Below, one piece after another: positions 1-10,899 of a stretch of DNA of 64,000 nt. The position numbers were made by a program, and so were the translations under genes. Below the pieces are notes generated by a model. The model had not been told where the DNA came from. It ran no database searches and saw nothing but the letters and a program-made list of their open reading frames with translations. Source of the stretch: Gadus chalcogrammus. Lineage: Eukaryota; Chordata; Actinopteri; Gadiformes; Gadidae. The stretch lies in the NCBI RefSeq assembly GCF_026213295.1, contig NC_079428.1, forward strand, positions 7,877,863-7,941,862, in the 5' to 3' direction. Each line of letters opens with the position of its first letter. The stretch's first letter is position 1.

Positions 1-620
1 TCCCACAATGGCATTCTGTGCGTCTTATGTAATTATGGCTCATCGTGAGGGGCTCCTCTTGCCTGAAGGCTTTAGGACTTCTTAATTCCTGTGTATATGC
101 TAGTTGCCGCCTGGATATGTACACATTTGAACTCAATTACCCGTTTAAATCTGCACTTCATTATGGTAATAGCACAAGAGACAGTCAAAGCCCTTAGCAA
201 GATAAATAATGGTTTTGGCCTGGTTGATGGAACTACTGCACTGAGAAAAAAGCACTGTTTGTGATTCATATCCTGGTCAAAAGTTGAACAGAGTGGGTTC
301 GACCTATCCTGAAACCTCTGTGCTGCCTTGAATGTTCAGAAGCAGAGAAACTGGGTGGACTTTATTCCACTGAAAGCGTTAAACATGCATGGAGTCAATA
401 TATGCATGCGCCCAAGTACTCGACGATGCGCAAGTGAAAGAGGAACAGAAAGCGAAAGTAATTATCAAGTCACAATTCCTGGCTGCGTTTGCGTAGTTAA
501 TTAGAGTGTAATTGGTGAGATTAGCATCACCTGATAACATTACCGTGATGATCGCACCGGCTTAAAGGGATCACTGGAACCCTAAAGTAGACGTCAGAGT
601 CCAACCACGACTGTGTGATT
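1..620. other. Unique intronic DNA, no feature seen
   Basis: Moderately AT-rich sequence without tandem repeats, recognisable transposon ends or convincing open frames. A short GT run begins just beyond it at 657. Confidence 0.6.
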
Positions 621-1027
621 CTGTGTTGGCTCGAATTTGTTCTCGCTTGAGTACGAGTGTGTGTGTGTGTGTGTGCGGTTCAGCTCCTGTGTATGCGGTC
701 TCGACCAACCGAAGAGATAGGGACCCCCAGCTTAGCGGCCCCTATCCGATAGGGTGCCAGGCTGATGGAGACCCAGACCCAGGGCCACTACCCACAGCAG
801 GACCATGGACTCACACCCCTGAGCTAATCTTGCTAAGAGAGGCAGGCAGACACGACTAATCGCACAAGATGGGAGGGCGAAGGGGGTAGGAGAGCATCGT
901 GACTTATGTATACTGTAAATCCCCCAAAATATGGGAGAGAGAGAGAGAAAGCGGGCTCTGATGAAAGGAGGAAGGAAAAAAGGAGAGGCAGACAGCGACA
1001 GAACGCCATTGTGATTAGATTTGATAC

Positions 1028-1231
1028 AATGCGTGTCATTTCTATGGATTCTCCTGTGTGTGTGTTTGTGTGTGCGTGTGTGTTGTGAGTGTGCGTGTGT
1101 ATTCCAGCATAATGTGCTGTCACACCTTATCTCCCAGACCAGCATAAAAATGCTTTAGCCCACACACTTATACACATAAACACACAGGTGAAATAAGGCC
1201 AAGGGCGACACACACACACACACACACACAC
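1028..1231. repeat. GT-rich tract and (CA)n tract
   Basis: An interrupted (GT)n run covers about 1028-1104 and a (CA)n run about 1208-1231, with unique DNA between. Open frames over this stretch are low-complexity Cys/Val or His/Thr translations and not genes. Confidence 0.85.
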
Positions 1232-1439
1232 CTGGACAGCAGAAACGAATAACCTCGTGGTGACTCCACAAACCTCAGTGTGAAAGCTGGAGTGTGTCTG
1301 AAGCGTCGGAGCAAATTAAAGATGAAAGATTTGAGGGTGAAAGACATGCTGTTCTCCGTCTGGGCCCCGTCGGTACCCCCAGCGTGGGAGGGCCGTTCCC
1401 AGACCCCGGGCCACGGTACCTGATGTGGGGTTTAATGTG

Positions 1440-1500
1440 GTCGGCGTCAATCTACCTGCAGGCATCCTCGTAAAGCGTGCTGAATAATGAACCAGTGGTG
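1440..1500 (+). repeat. Possible SINE fragment
   Basis: The string CTACCTGCAGGCATCCTCG at about 1453-1471 matches the body of the tRNA-headed SINEs at 47905 and 51889. No clear head or tail is present here, so this is a weak call. Confidence 0.35.
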
Positions 1501-1589
1501 AATGTAAATATACATGCAATGTAGTACAGACATGTTCGCACCACCACGGCAGAGGAGATGGAAGAGCTGAAGCTGTGCGTGGTTGTGAG

Positions 1590-1700
1590 TCTTTTTGTGT
1601 GTAAGTGCATGCGTGTGTGTGTGTTTTTTAGCCGTGCGCGTGTGTGTATGTGTGCGTGTGTACGTGTGTGTGCGCGTGTTCACACGCGTGTCTGGTGGGT
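1590..1700. repeat. Degenerate GT/GCGT tract
   Basis: Imperfect alternating purine-pyrimidine sequence with many GCGTGT units. It could adopt Z-DNA in vitro. No gene. Confidence 0.8.
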
Positions 1701-1973
1701 GTGTGCTAGCATAATGTGCTGTGTCGGCAGCTTCAGGCCAAACTCTGCCCCACTTTGACTAATTAGAATAATGCTCAGCAATGTGTAAACGCAGACCAGA
1801 CAAACACAACTCACCTCTGGTATGAGTCAATATGAGTCAACACAGGCACCCACACCCGCGCACAAACCAAAACACCCACCTCATCTGGCAACACTACGAC
1901 TGCGAGTGCGCGCGTGCGTGTGCGCGTGTACATCCTGCGTTCGAGAGGGCCCCCCTTGGTGCGTGCCACCATC

Positions 1974-2009
1974 TGGGGTGTCAGCTCCGTTCCTGGAGCT
2001 GACACCCCA
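1974..2009. repeat. Perfect 15-bp inverted repeat with 6-bp loop
   Basis: TGGGGTGTCAGCTCC at 1974-1988 is followed by a 6-base loop and its exact reverse complement at 1995-2009. The hairpin is GC-rich and lies in unique DNA. No terminator role is expected in an animal genome. Confidence 0.85.
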
Positions 2010-2335
2010 AAATGTCTGCCCACTGCCTGGGTGACGAATGTGCCGTGGCGAGGTGCCTGAACACCGCCTCGAGGGGGGCTGCCAGGACGGCAGCATAAGC
2101 TGGGGTCCGGACTGGGCATGACTGTGCCGTGCTACCCGCACCCTGGGCGTTGTGGTGCTAGCAGGTTGGGAAACGATGAGCATTGACTGCTCCTAAACGG
2201 GGTGATATATTGCAGCCGCATAGCAGCTCTGGGTCTGAACCGCAGCATGAGCGGGCTGCCTGGAGATTAGGCCACTCTAAGTGTATTCTGGTTTAAAGAG
2301 GGAGTGATGCCAGAGCTCAGAGTTGAGTTAAGCAC

Positions 2336-2510
2336 ACAGAGGGGGAGAGAGGGCGAGAGAGAGAGGGCGAGCAAGAGCGAGAGAGGGCGGGGGAGAAAGA
2401 ACGGTCGAGAGCGCGAGAGAGAGAACGATCGAGGGCGAGAGAGAGACATAGCCAGAGAGGGAGCGAGACAGAGTGGAAGAGAGAGACTGAGAGAGCGAGC
2501 ACAAGACTCA
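2336..2510. repeat. GA-rich low-complexity block
   Basis: Degenerate (GA)n with GC substitutions. It is followed from about 2630 to 2850 by a C-rich pyrimidine block. The open frames here translate to Arg/Glu or Ser/Leu runs and are not genes. Confidence 0.8.
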
Positions 2511-3194
2511 CAGAAAACCACCCCACCGAATACCGAAACTAATGGGAGACCCAGCCTCATTGGGAGTCAGCCCATCAATACGTATTCTCTTCATGCCGTC
2601 TCCGTCTTCTCTGGTGCCCTTTTCAGTCCGGCTCACCCCATCCCCCCCACCCATCAGCCCGTCGTCCTCCGTGTTTGCCACCACTCCGCCTTGCCATCAA
2701 TTTATTCTCTCATTCCGTCCGGTTTATTGTCATTTCCTGCCAGACTCGGTGGCGTTCGTCCTTACCCCCCACCCCGCCCCGTGCTTCAGCAAGTCCCCCC
2801 TCCTCTCCCTCCTCCTTTCAAGACGTTATGTGTCCCCTCGCCGGGCCCTCTAGCCCTCTCCGTGGGCCCCTGTTTTATATTGATATTGGAGGCTGTCTAC
2901 TCGCGTACCATTGAGTCGTCTTCTGAATAGGAAAATCTGTGCCGTCCTCTCTCCATACTGCTAAAACACAGACGCACACACACACACTATCAGACACTTG
3001 AGCACTGATACACACATACTGATTCCCATGCACAGACAGACACACGTACAGTCAGTCCCTCTCCCTCGTTTCTCAGTGTTTAATATTGATAGTCTTCCAG
3101 CGGGCCCTCACTCCCTCAGCCTGATGCGTTCTGACATCCAGAGCTCTGCTCCCCGCCACACAACCACACACACACCCCCTAGCCACTACTGGCC

Positions 3195-3490
3195 CAATGA
3201 CACAGTGGTGGTCACGGCGGCCTCGTAGGAGGTCGGTCTGGGGTTCACACCCCGGGCGGATTGGGGGGACCATCCTGTGCGGAGTTTGCACGTACTCCGT
3301 TCTCCTCCCCCCACCACAAACCACGCACGGCAGCGGTCCCTGCCCTGCCCATGAGCAAGGCAAAGCACCTCACCTGGAGTCGCCTCCCGGGAGCCACACT
3401 TTGGCAAGCTGCCCCCTGCTTCCGAGCACGGGACGGGCTGAATGCAGAGGACGTATTCCCCATTGGATAGATAAAGTATATCATAATGTA
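3195..3490 (+). mobile_element. tRNA-derived SINE, full-length or nearly so
   Basis: An A-box-like TGGTGGTCACGG lies at about 3206-3217 and a B-box-like GGTTCACACCC at 3242-3252, the spacing of a tRNA-derived RNA polymerase III promoter. The body contains the vertebrate SINE-like string GTGCGGAGTTTGCACGT (3278-3294). The 3' end reads GGATAGATAAAGTATATCA near 3465-3483, resembling a LINE-derived tail. The family name is not assigned. Confidence 0.68.
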
Positions 3491-3492
3491 TT

Positions 3493-3516
3493 ATCACACA
3501 CACACACACACACACT
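3493..3516. repeat. (CA)n microsatellite
   Basis: About twelve perfect CA units directly after the SINE tail at 3195-3490, a common position for microsatellite growth. Confidence 0.9.
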
Positions 3517-3841
3517 CAGATTTGAACAGATTAAAAAAAAAGGAAGAGGAAAACTGTTCCTGAGTGGTGCTGTTGCTGGCAGGGAGGGGATGGGAAGGAG
3601 GGAGGGAGGGAGAAGGATAGGAGAACATGGTGTACTGCAGAAGGAGGACAAAATGAAGCAGTCGAAGGGGGAAGCAGAAGCACTTAAACACACCGCCGCT
3701 GCACTGACCCGCGGCGGTCTCTGTGGCGTTCAGGAGCTAAAGCCACAAAACACGCTTTCACTGGCATGGCCAAGACCTCCTCCTCAATCCTTTAGTCTGA
3801 AACCTGTCGTAAAGCATTTCGCTCTTTCCATGTCCTTCGAT

Positions 3842-3982
3842 GTATGTGTGTGTGTGTGTGATGTGTGTAAGGGCGTGTGTGTGTGTACGTGTGTGTCTGG
3901 CCTGTGTGTGTGTACGTGTGTCTGGCCTGTGTGTGTGTAGGTGTGTAGGTGTAGGTGTAGGTGTAAGTGTAAGTGTAAGTGT

Positions 3983-4015
<33 letters not shown>
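3842..4015. repeat. Compound GT / GTGTAG / GTGTAA microsatellite
   Basis: GT runs pass into hexamer units GTGTAG and then GTGTAA before returning to pure GT, a clear case of stepwise evolution of longer units from a GT tract. Confidence 0.88.
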
Positions 4016-4089
4016 ACGCCTGTTTGTATGTGTGTCTCGCCTGCCTGCTTGCCAGCCTTCGTGCGTGTGTGCACACACATATACACCCT

Positions 4090-6420
4090 CCCCTAAGAGT
4101 AATAATTCCCAAATAATTCAAAAGAAATCGCAGAAAAGTCATATATTTGACACATTTATACAATAAGGAAAGGTGAAGCAATATATATGTGATTTCTTCC
4201 TGGAGAAACTCATTACGCGGCTTTGCCAACAGTGCTCAGGTTATTCCCTTTAGGGTGGGCTGCATATGGGGGATACCGGCTCAGAGATGAGGAAAAATGG
4301 CAACCGGGGCCACCTTCCACCCATTGTACGACACATTATTAGTAATAAAAACAAAAAACACATTATATTAACGCATAGGGAGAAATATGATTTGATTCCT
4401 CGCAATACGGACGGTGCAGAACAGAATGGAAACATGTGACGCGTTTGGGGTGATTCAATTGGTTGATATTTCTAGGGCTGCCAGCAGATGAAAGTGTTGC
4501 GATGAAAGGATCTTAGTTTTAGAGGGAATTCCATGTAAAATGATAATATGGATATTTTAACTAGATTCTTATTCTCATTACTACTTACTGCTGAATGGGT
4601 GAATGGGAAGACTAAAACAAGTTGGCAAAGTCCATAACTCAAATTGTCTTTGAGAAAAGTTGAGAACGCTCTCCCTGGCGCCAACCTAATTATCGTCATC
4701 ATTCTCTCTTCATCGTGTCCAAGTCCTAATTCACAATAGGCATTGGATTCTGAATATCCACCCCCCCCGCTCTCTCCCTCTCTCTCATCACATGGTCAAT
4801 TGGCAGCCTCCCCATCGTTCTCGCCTCTCCCACTATGTCATTACTTCTCCTCTCCCTCCCTCCCTGTCTACATGGAGCCCTTCTGCCCTTGATCATCACT
4901 CCGCTCTCATTCAATTCGTTCACACCCCTCTGTCTGGCTGGTCCCCCCCCACCTCCTTCTTCTTCTTCTTATTCTTCTCCACCCTGGGGGAGAACCATGA
5001 ACCACACCATCTGCTCCTAATGTCCCAGCAGGCACCTTCATCTGAGGGTGCAGCAGAAGACGTCTTTGTGCCCCCATGGTCCCAGGGAGAGATATACATG
5101 TACTTTTGTAAAAAAACAACAAAGGAAAAGTTGTAACATGAACACTAGCAATGTCTTGCAGAGCTCGTCTCACTTGTGTGGTGTGATGGCGCATATCCAT
5201 GTTACATCAAGGGTATTAGCCCCGGGAAAAAAAATGGAGGAGAACAAAGCTATCCGCCTGGGATTTCAATTGGACGGGGCCGGGAATTGACTCCAACATG
5301 GGAGCGGCCCGATGTGCCGGTCTCTATTGGTGTACGCTGTGAGAGTGAGAAGCAGCCAGGATGTGAGGCGGTCCGTTTTCTAATTTCACGGTGTGTTTAC
5401 AGGGAGGTAAAGGGGGCAGTTGTACCTCCCAGGTTGTATAGGAGCAGGGCAGCGGATGCATTCCACCCTCTCCCAGCATTCAGGTCTACAGAAAAATGGA
5501 TCTGATTTAATCGACTATATGTGTTATTTAATCAGCAGCCTCGCCCAGTTAAAAACCACAATGAGCAGCGTCGAAAAGCCGCGGATCCACTTGCATCTCG
5601 GCGCTGACATGCGTGTTTACCGAGGCGGCGCCTCTTCCGAGGGCATTTGTACTCGCCACGCGCCCAATTAGCCACAGCGGCAGCCACAGCCACAGATTTG
5701 GCTGGAGAGAAGAAAGGATCGAGCCCGATTCATAATGTATAATATACATTCACACACGGCAGACTACAGTAATCACATGCAGCTGCTCAACTGCTGACTC
5801 TGCCCCTGGGCCCCGTAGCTTGCCGTCGGCCTAAACCCGGCACCTTCGCCGAGGGGAGCCGATTTAGCTGGTGAACCCGTGACCTGAGCTTATGGAAATA
5901 TAGTAACGCTGAGGTCCGGCAAGGAACCCAATTTGGTCGGCTGCTGTTAACGAACAGGGGGTCTCCGAGGGGCCCTCTGATCTGACTGGAGAGAGAGAGA
6001 AGGAGAACGAGGGCGAGAGAGTGAGAAAGCGAGAGAGAGAAAGAGAGCGAGAGAAACCTAGCACTCGCCACCACACCAAAATACAAGAGTAAGCGTTTTC
6101 AACCAAGCCTCTCGCTGAGGCTTGGCGGATTATTAGAAGGAAGAGTTCTGTGTGTGTTCTGCTGAGTTTTGTGAGCCCTTTGGTGCGCGGGTTCTTGGCA
6201 GCGAGCGAACGAAGCCCCTTCACGCGGGACTACACATCTCGACGTGCTGGAAGCCCTCTGTCGAGCAAAGGGTGGCTGAACACAGAGCAGGAGGGGAGGG
6301 AAGCCGCTTTAGGATTGCTACGCGACTCGGCCCTTACTTAACACCTGGCGCTACAGTCCTAGCCGAGATCCCCTGAGCAAGGCCTGCCGTGAAATGAGAA
6401 GTAGAGATGTGCAGACGTTG
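4090..6420. other. Unique intronic DNA with one GA tract
   Basis: Mostly complex sequence. A GA-rich stretch lies at about 5988-6053 and pyrimidine-rich DNA at 4760-4990. Several open frames of 60-120 codons occur, but none has a recognisable domain or a splice context I trust. The GC-rich 5540-5690 stretch is the most complex part and could be regulatory; I have no direct evidence. Confidence 0.45.
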
Positions 6421-7190
6421 GCCTCAGCTAGAGCTGAACTTTTTTTTGTTAAGTGAGACACTTTTTAGGGGCCTTTATTTTTAGTCAAAATTATTCAAGT
6501 TTATTTTTGCCTATGTCGGTCCTTCGACAAGGATGAGACATACAACCAAATTTATTTGAATATATGAAGAATTTAAATATTTGAATTAAGCATTGCCACC
6601 ATTAAACTATTCAGCAGCATTACTGAAAATGATGTCTAACGGTGTGGTGATACTGTTGGGCGCCATATTCAAACTGTATTATCTTGTCAATTGGCCAAGT
6701 ATTTTTTGGCAAAACTAACAAAAGCAATTCATGGTGGCGGGCCTTATTGAACGCCACCATCTTAGCAAGCATTGTGAGTCTCATTGTCAGATTGGGATGA
6801 CAGTAAGCCCTCGCAGGAAGAAAGCTGTGAGGCAATGCGACTGCGGGACGTAGACGATCGGACTTGCAGTCTGAGATGACGGGAGTTCTGACGTGTCCCT
6901 CAACTCAGGGAGTGGTTTCTGAGGGAGACCGCTGTGTGATGGAGGGCACCTGTCTTATGACCTGTCATACTAGCTTAAGATTAATAACTGACAGGGGGAA
7001 AGGTGGTCTTTGTGCAGTAACCTTCACAAAAGGAGGTGTACAGGTTTCATGCCACCAAGTCACTTACAGCCAATTGCAACAGAAAATATCCAGTACTGCT
7101 AATCTTTGGCTGTTTGATCCACTTGAACAGAGTGTGTGCTTTGACAAAAACCCTTCTGCGCTCTTACAATATTGAGTGTGTGAATAGATG
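6420..7190. other. AT-rich unique DNA
   Basis: AT-rich sequence with a short imperfect inverted pair (ATGGTGGCG and CGCCACCAT, about 6731-6761). No gene or known repeat recognised. Confidence 0.45.
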
Positions 7191-7204
7191 GGATGAGTCA
7201 GCAT

Positions 7205-7365
7205 GTTGGCGTGTGCGCACGTGTGTTGGCGCGTGCGCACACGTGTGTCTGTATGTGTGTGGGTGTCAGTGTGTGTGCGCCTGTATGTGTTTGTGCGCCT
7301 GCATGTGTCTGCTCCTGTGTGTTTGTGTGTGTGTGTGTTTGCGCCTGTATGCGTGCATCTGTATG
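7205..7365. repeat. Degenerate GT/GCGC tract
   Basis: Interrupted GT repeat with GTGCGCCTGTATGT-like longer units repeated several times. The Cys/Val-rich open frames are spurious. Confidence 0.82.
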
Positions 7366-7839
7366 TTATAAGAGGGAGGTCAACTCTGCCAGCTCCAGTG
7401 TTTATTCCTCTTGACGTTAGCCGCTTTGTCTCTTCGGCAGCACAATGGAAGGAACCGCGTTGGTTTCTGTTGGTGCCTCCGCCCCCACCTCGCCGCCGCT
7501 GTCATAACCCGCCGGCGAAACAAAAGGGAACAGAAACTATTCACCGCAATTTTCCTCAAAGCCCTCGCCAACCTGCCGCGCTTAGCGCACAATGGCGTCT
7601 AATCGCCCGCCTCTGGATTGCGTGGCGGTGTCAACCCCCGGTGCCAGCTAGCAAAAGGGCCGCGGATAAAAGCGCCAACGTGGCCGGCGCTACCGGACTC
7701 TCCGCTCGCTAAGAGAATCAAGTGGACATTTTAACATCTGCAGGCCAGCATGATTCCCCTGAAAGAGGAAGTTCTGGAAACACACACAGACCGGTTAACC
7801 TTGCTAACTCCATTGAACACCAGCTGTCAAATACCGGGT

Positions 7840-7922
7840 GGGAGGGTAGGGAGGGAGGACAGGGTAGGGAGGGGGGACAGGGTGGGAGGGGGGGGGACAG
7901 GTTGGGAGGGGGGAGGGGGGGT
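7840..7922. repeat. G-rich tandem array, unit near GGGAGGGGGGACAGGTT
   Basis: Runs of three or more G repeat many times on the plus strand (GGGAGG and GGGGGGACAGG variants). They satisfy the pattern expected of G-quadruplex DNA. On the transcribed (minus-sense) RNA the same stretch would be C-rich. Confidence 0.8.
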
Positions 7923-8052
7923 GACCCTGATCCAGTGGGCTTGGCAGGAGATTGGACCTGTTAGAATTCTGCCTGGCTGCTGCAGAGGCATACTGAATAC
8001 AATTAAACCTTTCAACTGTGCAGATGGCATAGTGGGAGAGCTCAGCGTAGCT

Positions 8053-8125
8053 AACGCACACGCACACACACACACACAGCCCGACACACACGCACACAGA
8101 CAGACTCACACACACACACACACAG
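8053..8125. repeat. (CA)n tract
   Basis: Interrupted CA repeat. An 18-bp perfect palindrome, TAAAAGTAGCTACTTTTA, follows at 8149-8166. Confidence 0.85.
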
Positions 8126-8707
8126 CCTTATGACTCAATCCATGAGGATAAAAGTAGCTACTTTTAGAAGAAAACTCTCCTGAAGATCGGTGGGATAACA
8201 TAAAAATCACATGGGCTATGAGGATTAGCATGGGCTAATCAGAATCACAGGCTAGGACCGGATAATACGCCGTGGAATGCAACGGCGCGACGATGACTCA
8301 TGCAAACTAATTACATTACACATATTTATACATAGCCCAGTGGAGATGATTACATACAATAATTTATTTATTTCAACGGCGGTAGAAAACGGAACATCGT
8401 GAGCATTTGTGCGACGTGACTCATGACCGTAGTTAAACACCACTACGGGACTGCCACTCACAACACGGCCTCCGCCCTCGGAGAATAACTGTAAAATGTC
8501 ACCATCGGCCCACATTGCCCGTCGATGCGTCATCACCTCCGACAAAGTACATCGGCGTAGCGTTGGCCCCACGTACGGCTACCGCGGCGCACCGACACGG
8601 TAACAAATGCACCGCGCCCCATAGCACATTTAATTACACAGCAGCCGCGTAAAATAATAGAATGCCATCGAGCAAGAGGGAAACGGCGGAGAAATGAACC
8701 ACTGATG

Positions 8708-8769
8708 CAGAGAGGGAGAGAGAGAGATAGAGAGAAAGACAGAGACAGAGAGAGAGACGAGACAGAGAC

Positions 8770-8800
<31 letters not shown>

Positions 8801-8802
8801 AT
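8708..8802. repeat. (GA)n / (GACA)n tract
   Basis: GA units with GACA variants; the encoded Arg/Glu runs are not a gene. Confidence 0.87.
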
Positions 8803-8999
8803 GCAGATAGGTAGAGAGGGATCAACATCGGGGGATAGCGAGAGAACGAGGTGGGGAGGGATGAAGGGAATGAGCGAGACAAAAGATTTAGGTTACCAGA
8901 AACACGAGAAGAATGTCACAGAAACAGAACATTCACCCGAGAATGGATGACGAGCAGGCGGCCTGTGCTTCAGTCGTGTTCAACTCTACCCCCCCCTCC

Positions 9000-9998
9000 T
9001 CCGTCGTCCACTTCTCTCTCTCACTCACTTCACAAAGGCTTTAATTGCTCTCTTTTTTGTCCTGTATTTCAACCGCACACAAAACCCCGGCATTAAGAGC
9101 GCTTCAATGGTATTTCACAACGGACAGGGACCAGGCCGATGCCTGACCCCCTGGCACACGGGGGTCTTTCACACAATGCCCACCCTCCTACTCCGCGGGG
9201 AGCTTAACAATCTCCTGCAAAAGGCAGGGGGATAGTAACGCATACACCGTGCCACGTATGGAGTAATGATGACTGTGATGTAGTGTAGCAGCACAAAGGG
9301 CTAATTCTCACTCATTATTTGTAATTGTATACATGTCCAATGCCAGGCACAAAAAAAAAATGGGCTGGGTACTTAAACCTTCCAGAGGGGCCCACTGGCC
9401 TCGTTTTGGTACATGAAGGGCCAGCCTTTGGACAGTTTAATTGAAACATGAAGCCCCTTGTGCTGATTTGGTAGACATGAACGATTGATTGACAATAGGC
9501 TATTGCAAGCCCAGAAGGCCAAGGTCCTTCAAACAGAAGTTTCTGTTTGAAAATGTTGACTTTTTTACAGCTGTACGTGTCAAACTGGTAAACCCTGAGG
9601 TGACAATTAAAAGAGCATTTCCATAAAATAATCAATTTAAATGCAGCACTTTTAATTTAGCCTACGTTCAGACAATAGACTGATATTCGCTATTGCATGG
9701 TTCACTGATGAAACACATTGTATTACGTTATTATGCATTATGTATTATGCTCTCTGAATACACCTGCTTGTGTTGTTTGACGACTGTTTTGACTTGTGTA
9801 GCTAACTCAACCAACCATTACAGTACAGCCCTGAATCACTTAACAAAGAAAGCATCAGGGAAATAAGTCTTACAATTTATGAATAAACTCATTGTCTTGT
9901 ACATCAACACATTAATTAAAATTAATTAATAAATCTTGTGAAACTGGTACTAACCTGTGAGAAGGAATTATCACTGTTTATAAATGACACTATGAGGC
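9000..9998. other. Unique intronic DNA, no feature seen
   Basis: Complex sequence, AT-rich from about 9640. It directly borders copy A of the dispersed repeat. No gene, tandem repeat or known transposon end recognised. Confidence 0.45.
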
Positions 9999-10715
9999 AT
10001 GAATACCATTGCCTAATGCCTACACATGTTTTTTAGCCCAAATGGGAACAATTGAGAGGGTGACCACTCATTGTACGCCCCCCCAAGCCTGGTTCCATGT
10101 CTGATGTTAAAACAGCAGAGGACAGATGTTCATCAGCAGTGACGCTTTCTAAATGGCGAATGAAAGGGGAGAGAACCCCAGCTCCTGTTCTTGCTCAATC
10201 TTGGCAAAGTCAGCGAAACACAGGTTTTGTTTTCCTTTTAGGCTGTCTTGGGCCGGCCTGAGACGAGGTCCTGTCCGTCCCGGCCCCTGTCTTTCCTACG
10301 CCCTTCACGTAGCATGTTAGCCAACAAGCTACCACCAGAGGGGACCTTATGCTTGCCCCTGTTTCATTGATGGATTGTCTTTGTTGTAACTGACAGAAAT
10401 GTGGATGTAAAAATGGACATGGGATGTAAAACATCAGCCCCGATGGATGGAAAGAAAGCCAGTGTAGACTGTAGAATGTTTCCCACCGGGCGGCCATTAG
10501 CTACACCCCCCTTTGTTAACAGGTGAAGCCCCACAATGGAGGCCGCCAGCCATGCATGACCGTGACTGCCTAGGCAACGATAGAAATGATGAGGGCGCTA
10601 TCGTATTTAAACCCTGAGCCAGTTAATACCTTTGGGTCTTAAGTTAAGGGCTGGCTATTACCATTGGAAAAACATGCAGATTATTGATATTTCAAGCATT
10701 TGTTGAAAACCTTTT
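9999..10715 (-). mobile_element. Dispersed repeat, copy A (family unassigned)
   Basis: The reverse complement of this segment matches 39906-40482 over almost its whole length. By eye there are only about a dozen mismatches in the roughly 440 bp from GGTTTTCAACAAATGC to the tract containing GGGCCGGGACGG. Copy A carries about 117 bp absent from copy B, between TTGCCAAGATTGAG and GGGCGTACAATGAG on the minus strand. No terminal inverted repeats or clear target duplication were seen, so the true element ends may lie elsewhere. Both copies keep an open frame starting MAARWETFYSLH that diverges by frameshift after about 36 residues. No domain was recognised. Strand is set to minus relative to copy B. 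Confidence 0.8.
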
Positions 10716-10794
10716 AACACCTGTGCAATGAGCTGTGTTTGGTTATTAGGCAGACAATGGTATCCAAAGAGACAGGATATTTTCAGATCCTTGT

Positions 10795-10890
10795 TGTTAA
10801 GGAGCAGGGCTAGAGGACGGGCCAATGGGGACCAAACCCAGAACCTTTTGGCCTGGAGTCAAACACCCAAGCTACCACCGTGCCCCCCAC
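10795..10890 (-). mobile_element. tRNA-headed SINE fragment
   Basis: On the minus strand GGCACGGTGGTAGCTTGGG gives an A-box-like head, and GGGTTTGGTCCCC (10827-10839 on plus) is a degenerate B box. The body continues to CCTGCTCC. No tail was recognised. Confidence 0.55.
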
Positions 10891-10899
10891 TCCCTCCCC

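Noticed and set aside
1974..2009. Rho-independent terminator
   Set aside because: The host is an animal; the hairpin lacks a T run and lies in an intron.
2304..2930. 208-codon plus-strand frame
   Set aside because: First half is an Arg/Glu run from GA-rich DNA and second half Pro/Ser from pyrimidine-rich DNA. No recognisable protein.
10210..10497. Host gene starting MAARWETFYSLH
   Set aside because: The frame recurs in the inverted copy at 40125-40448 and breaks differently in each, so it belongs to the dispersed repeat.
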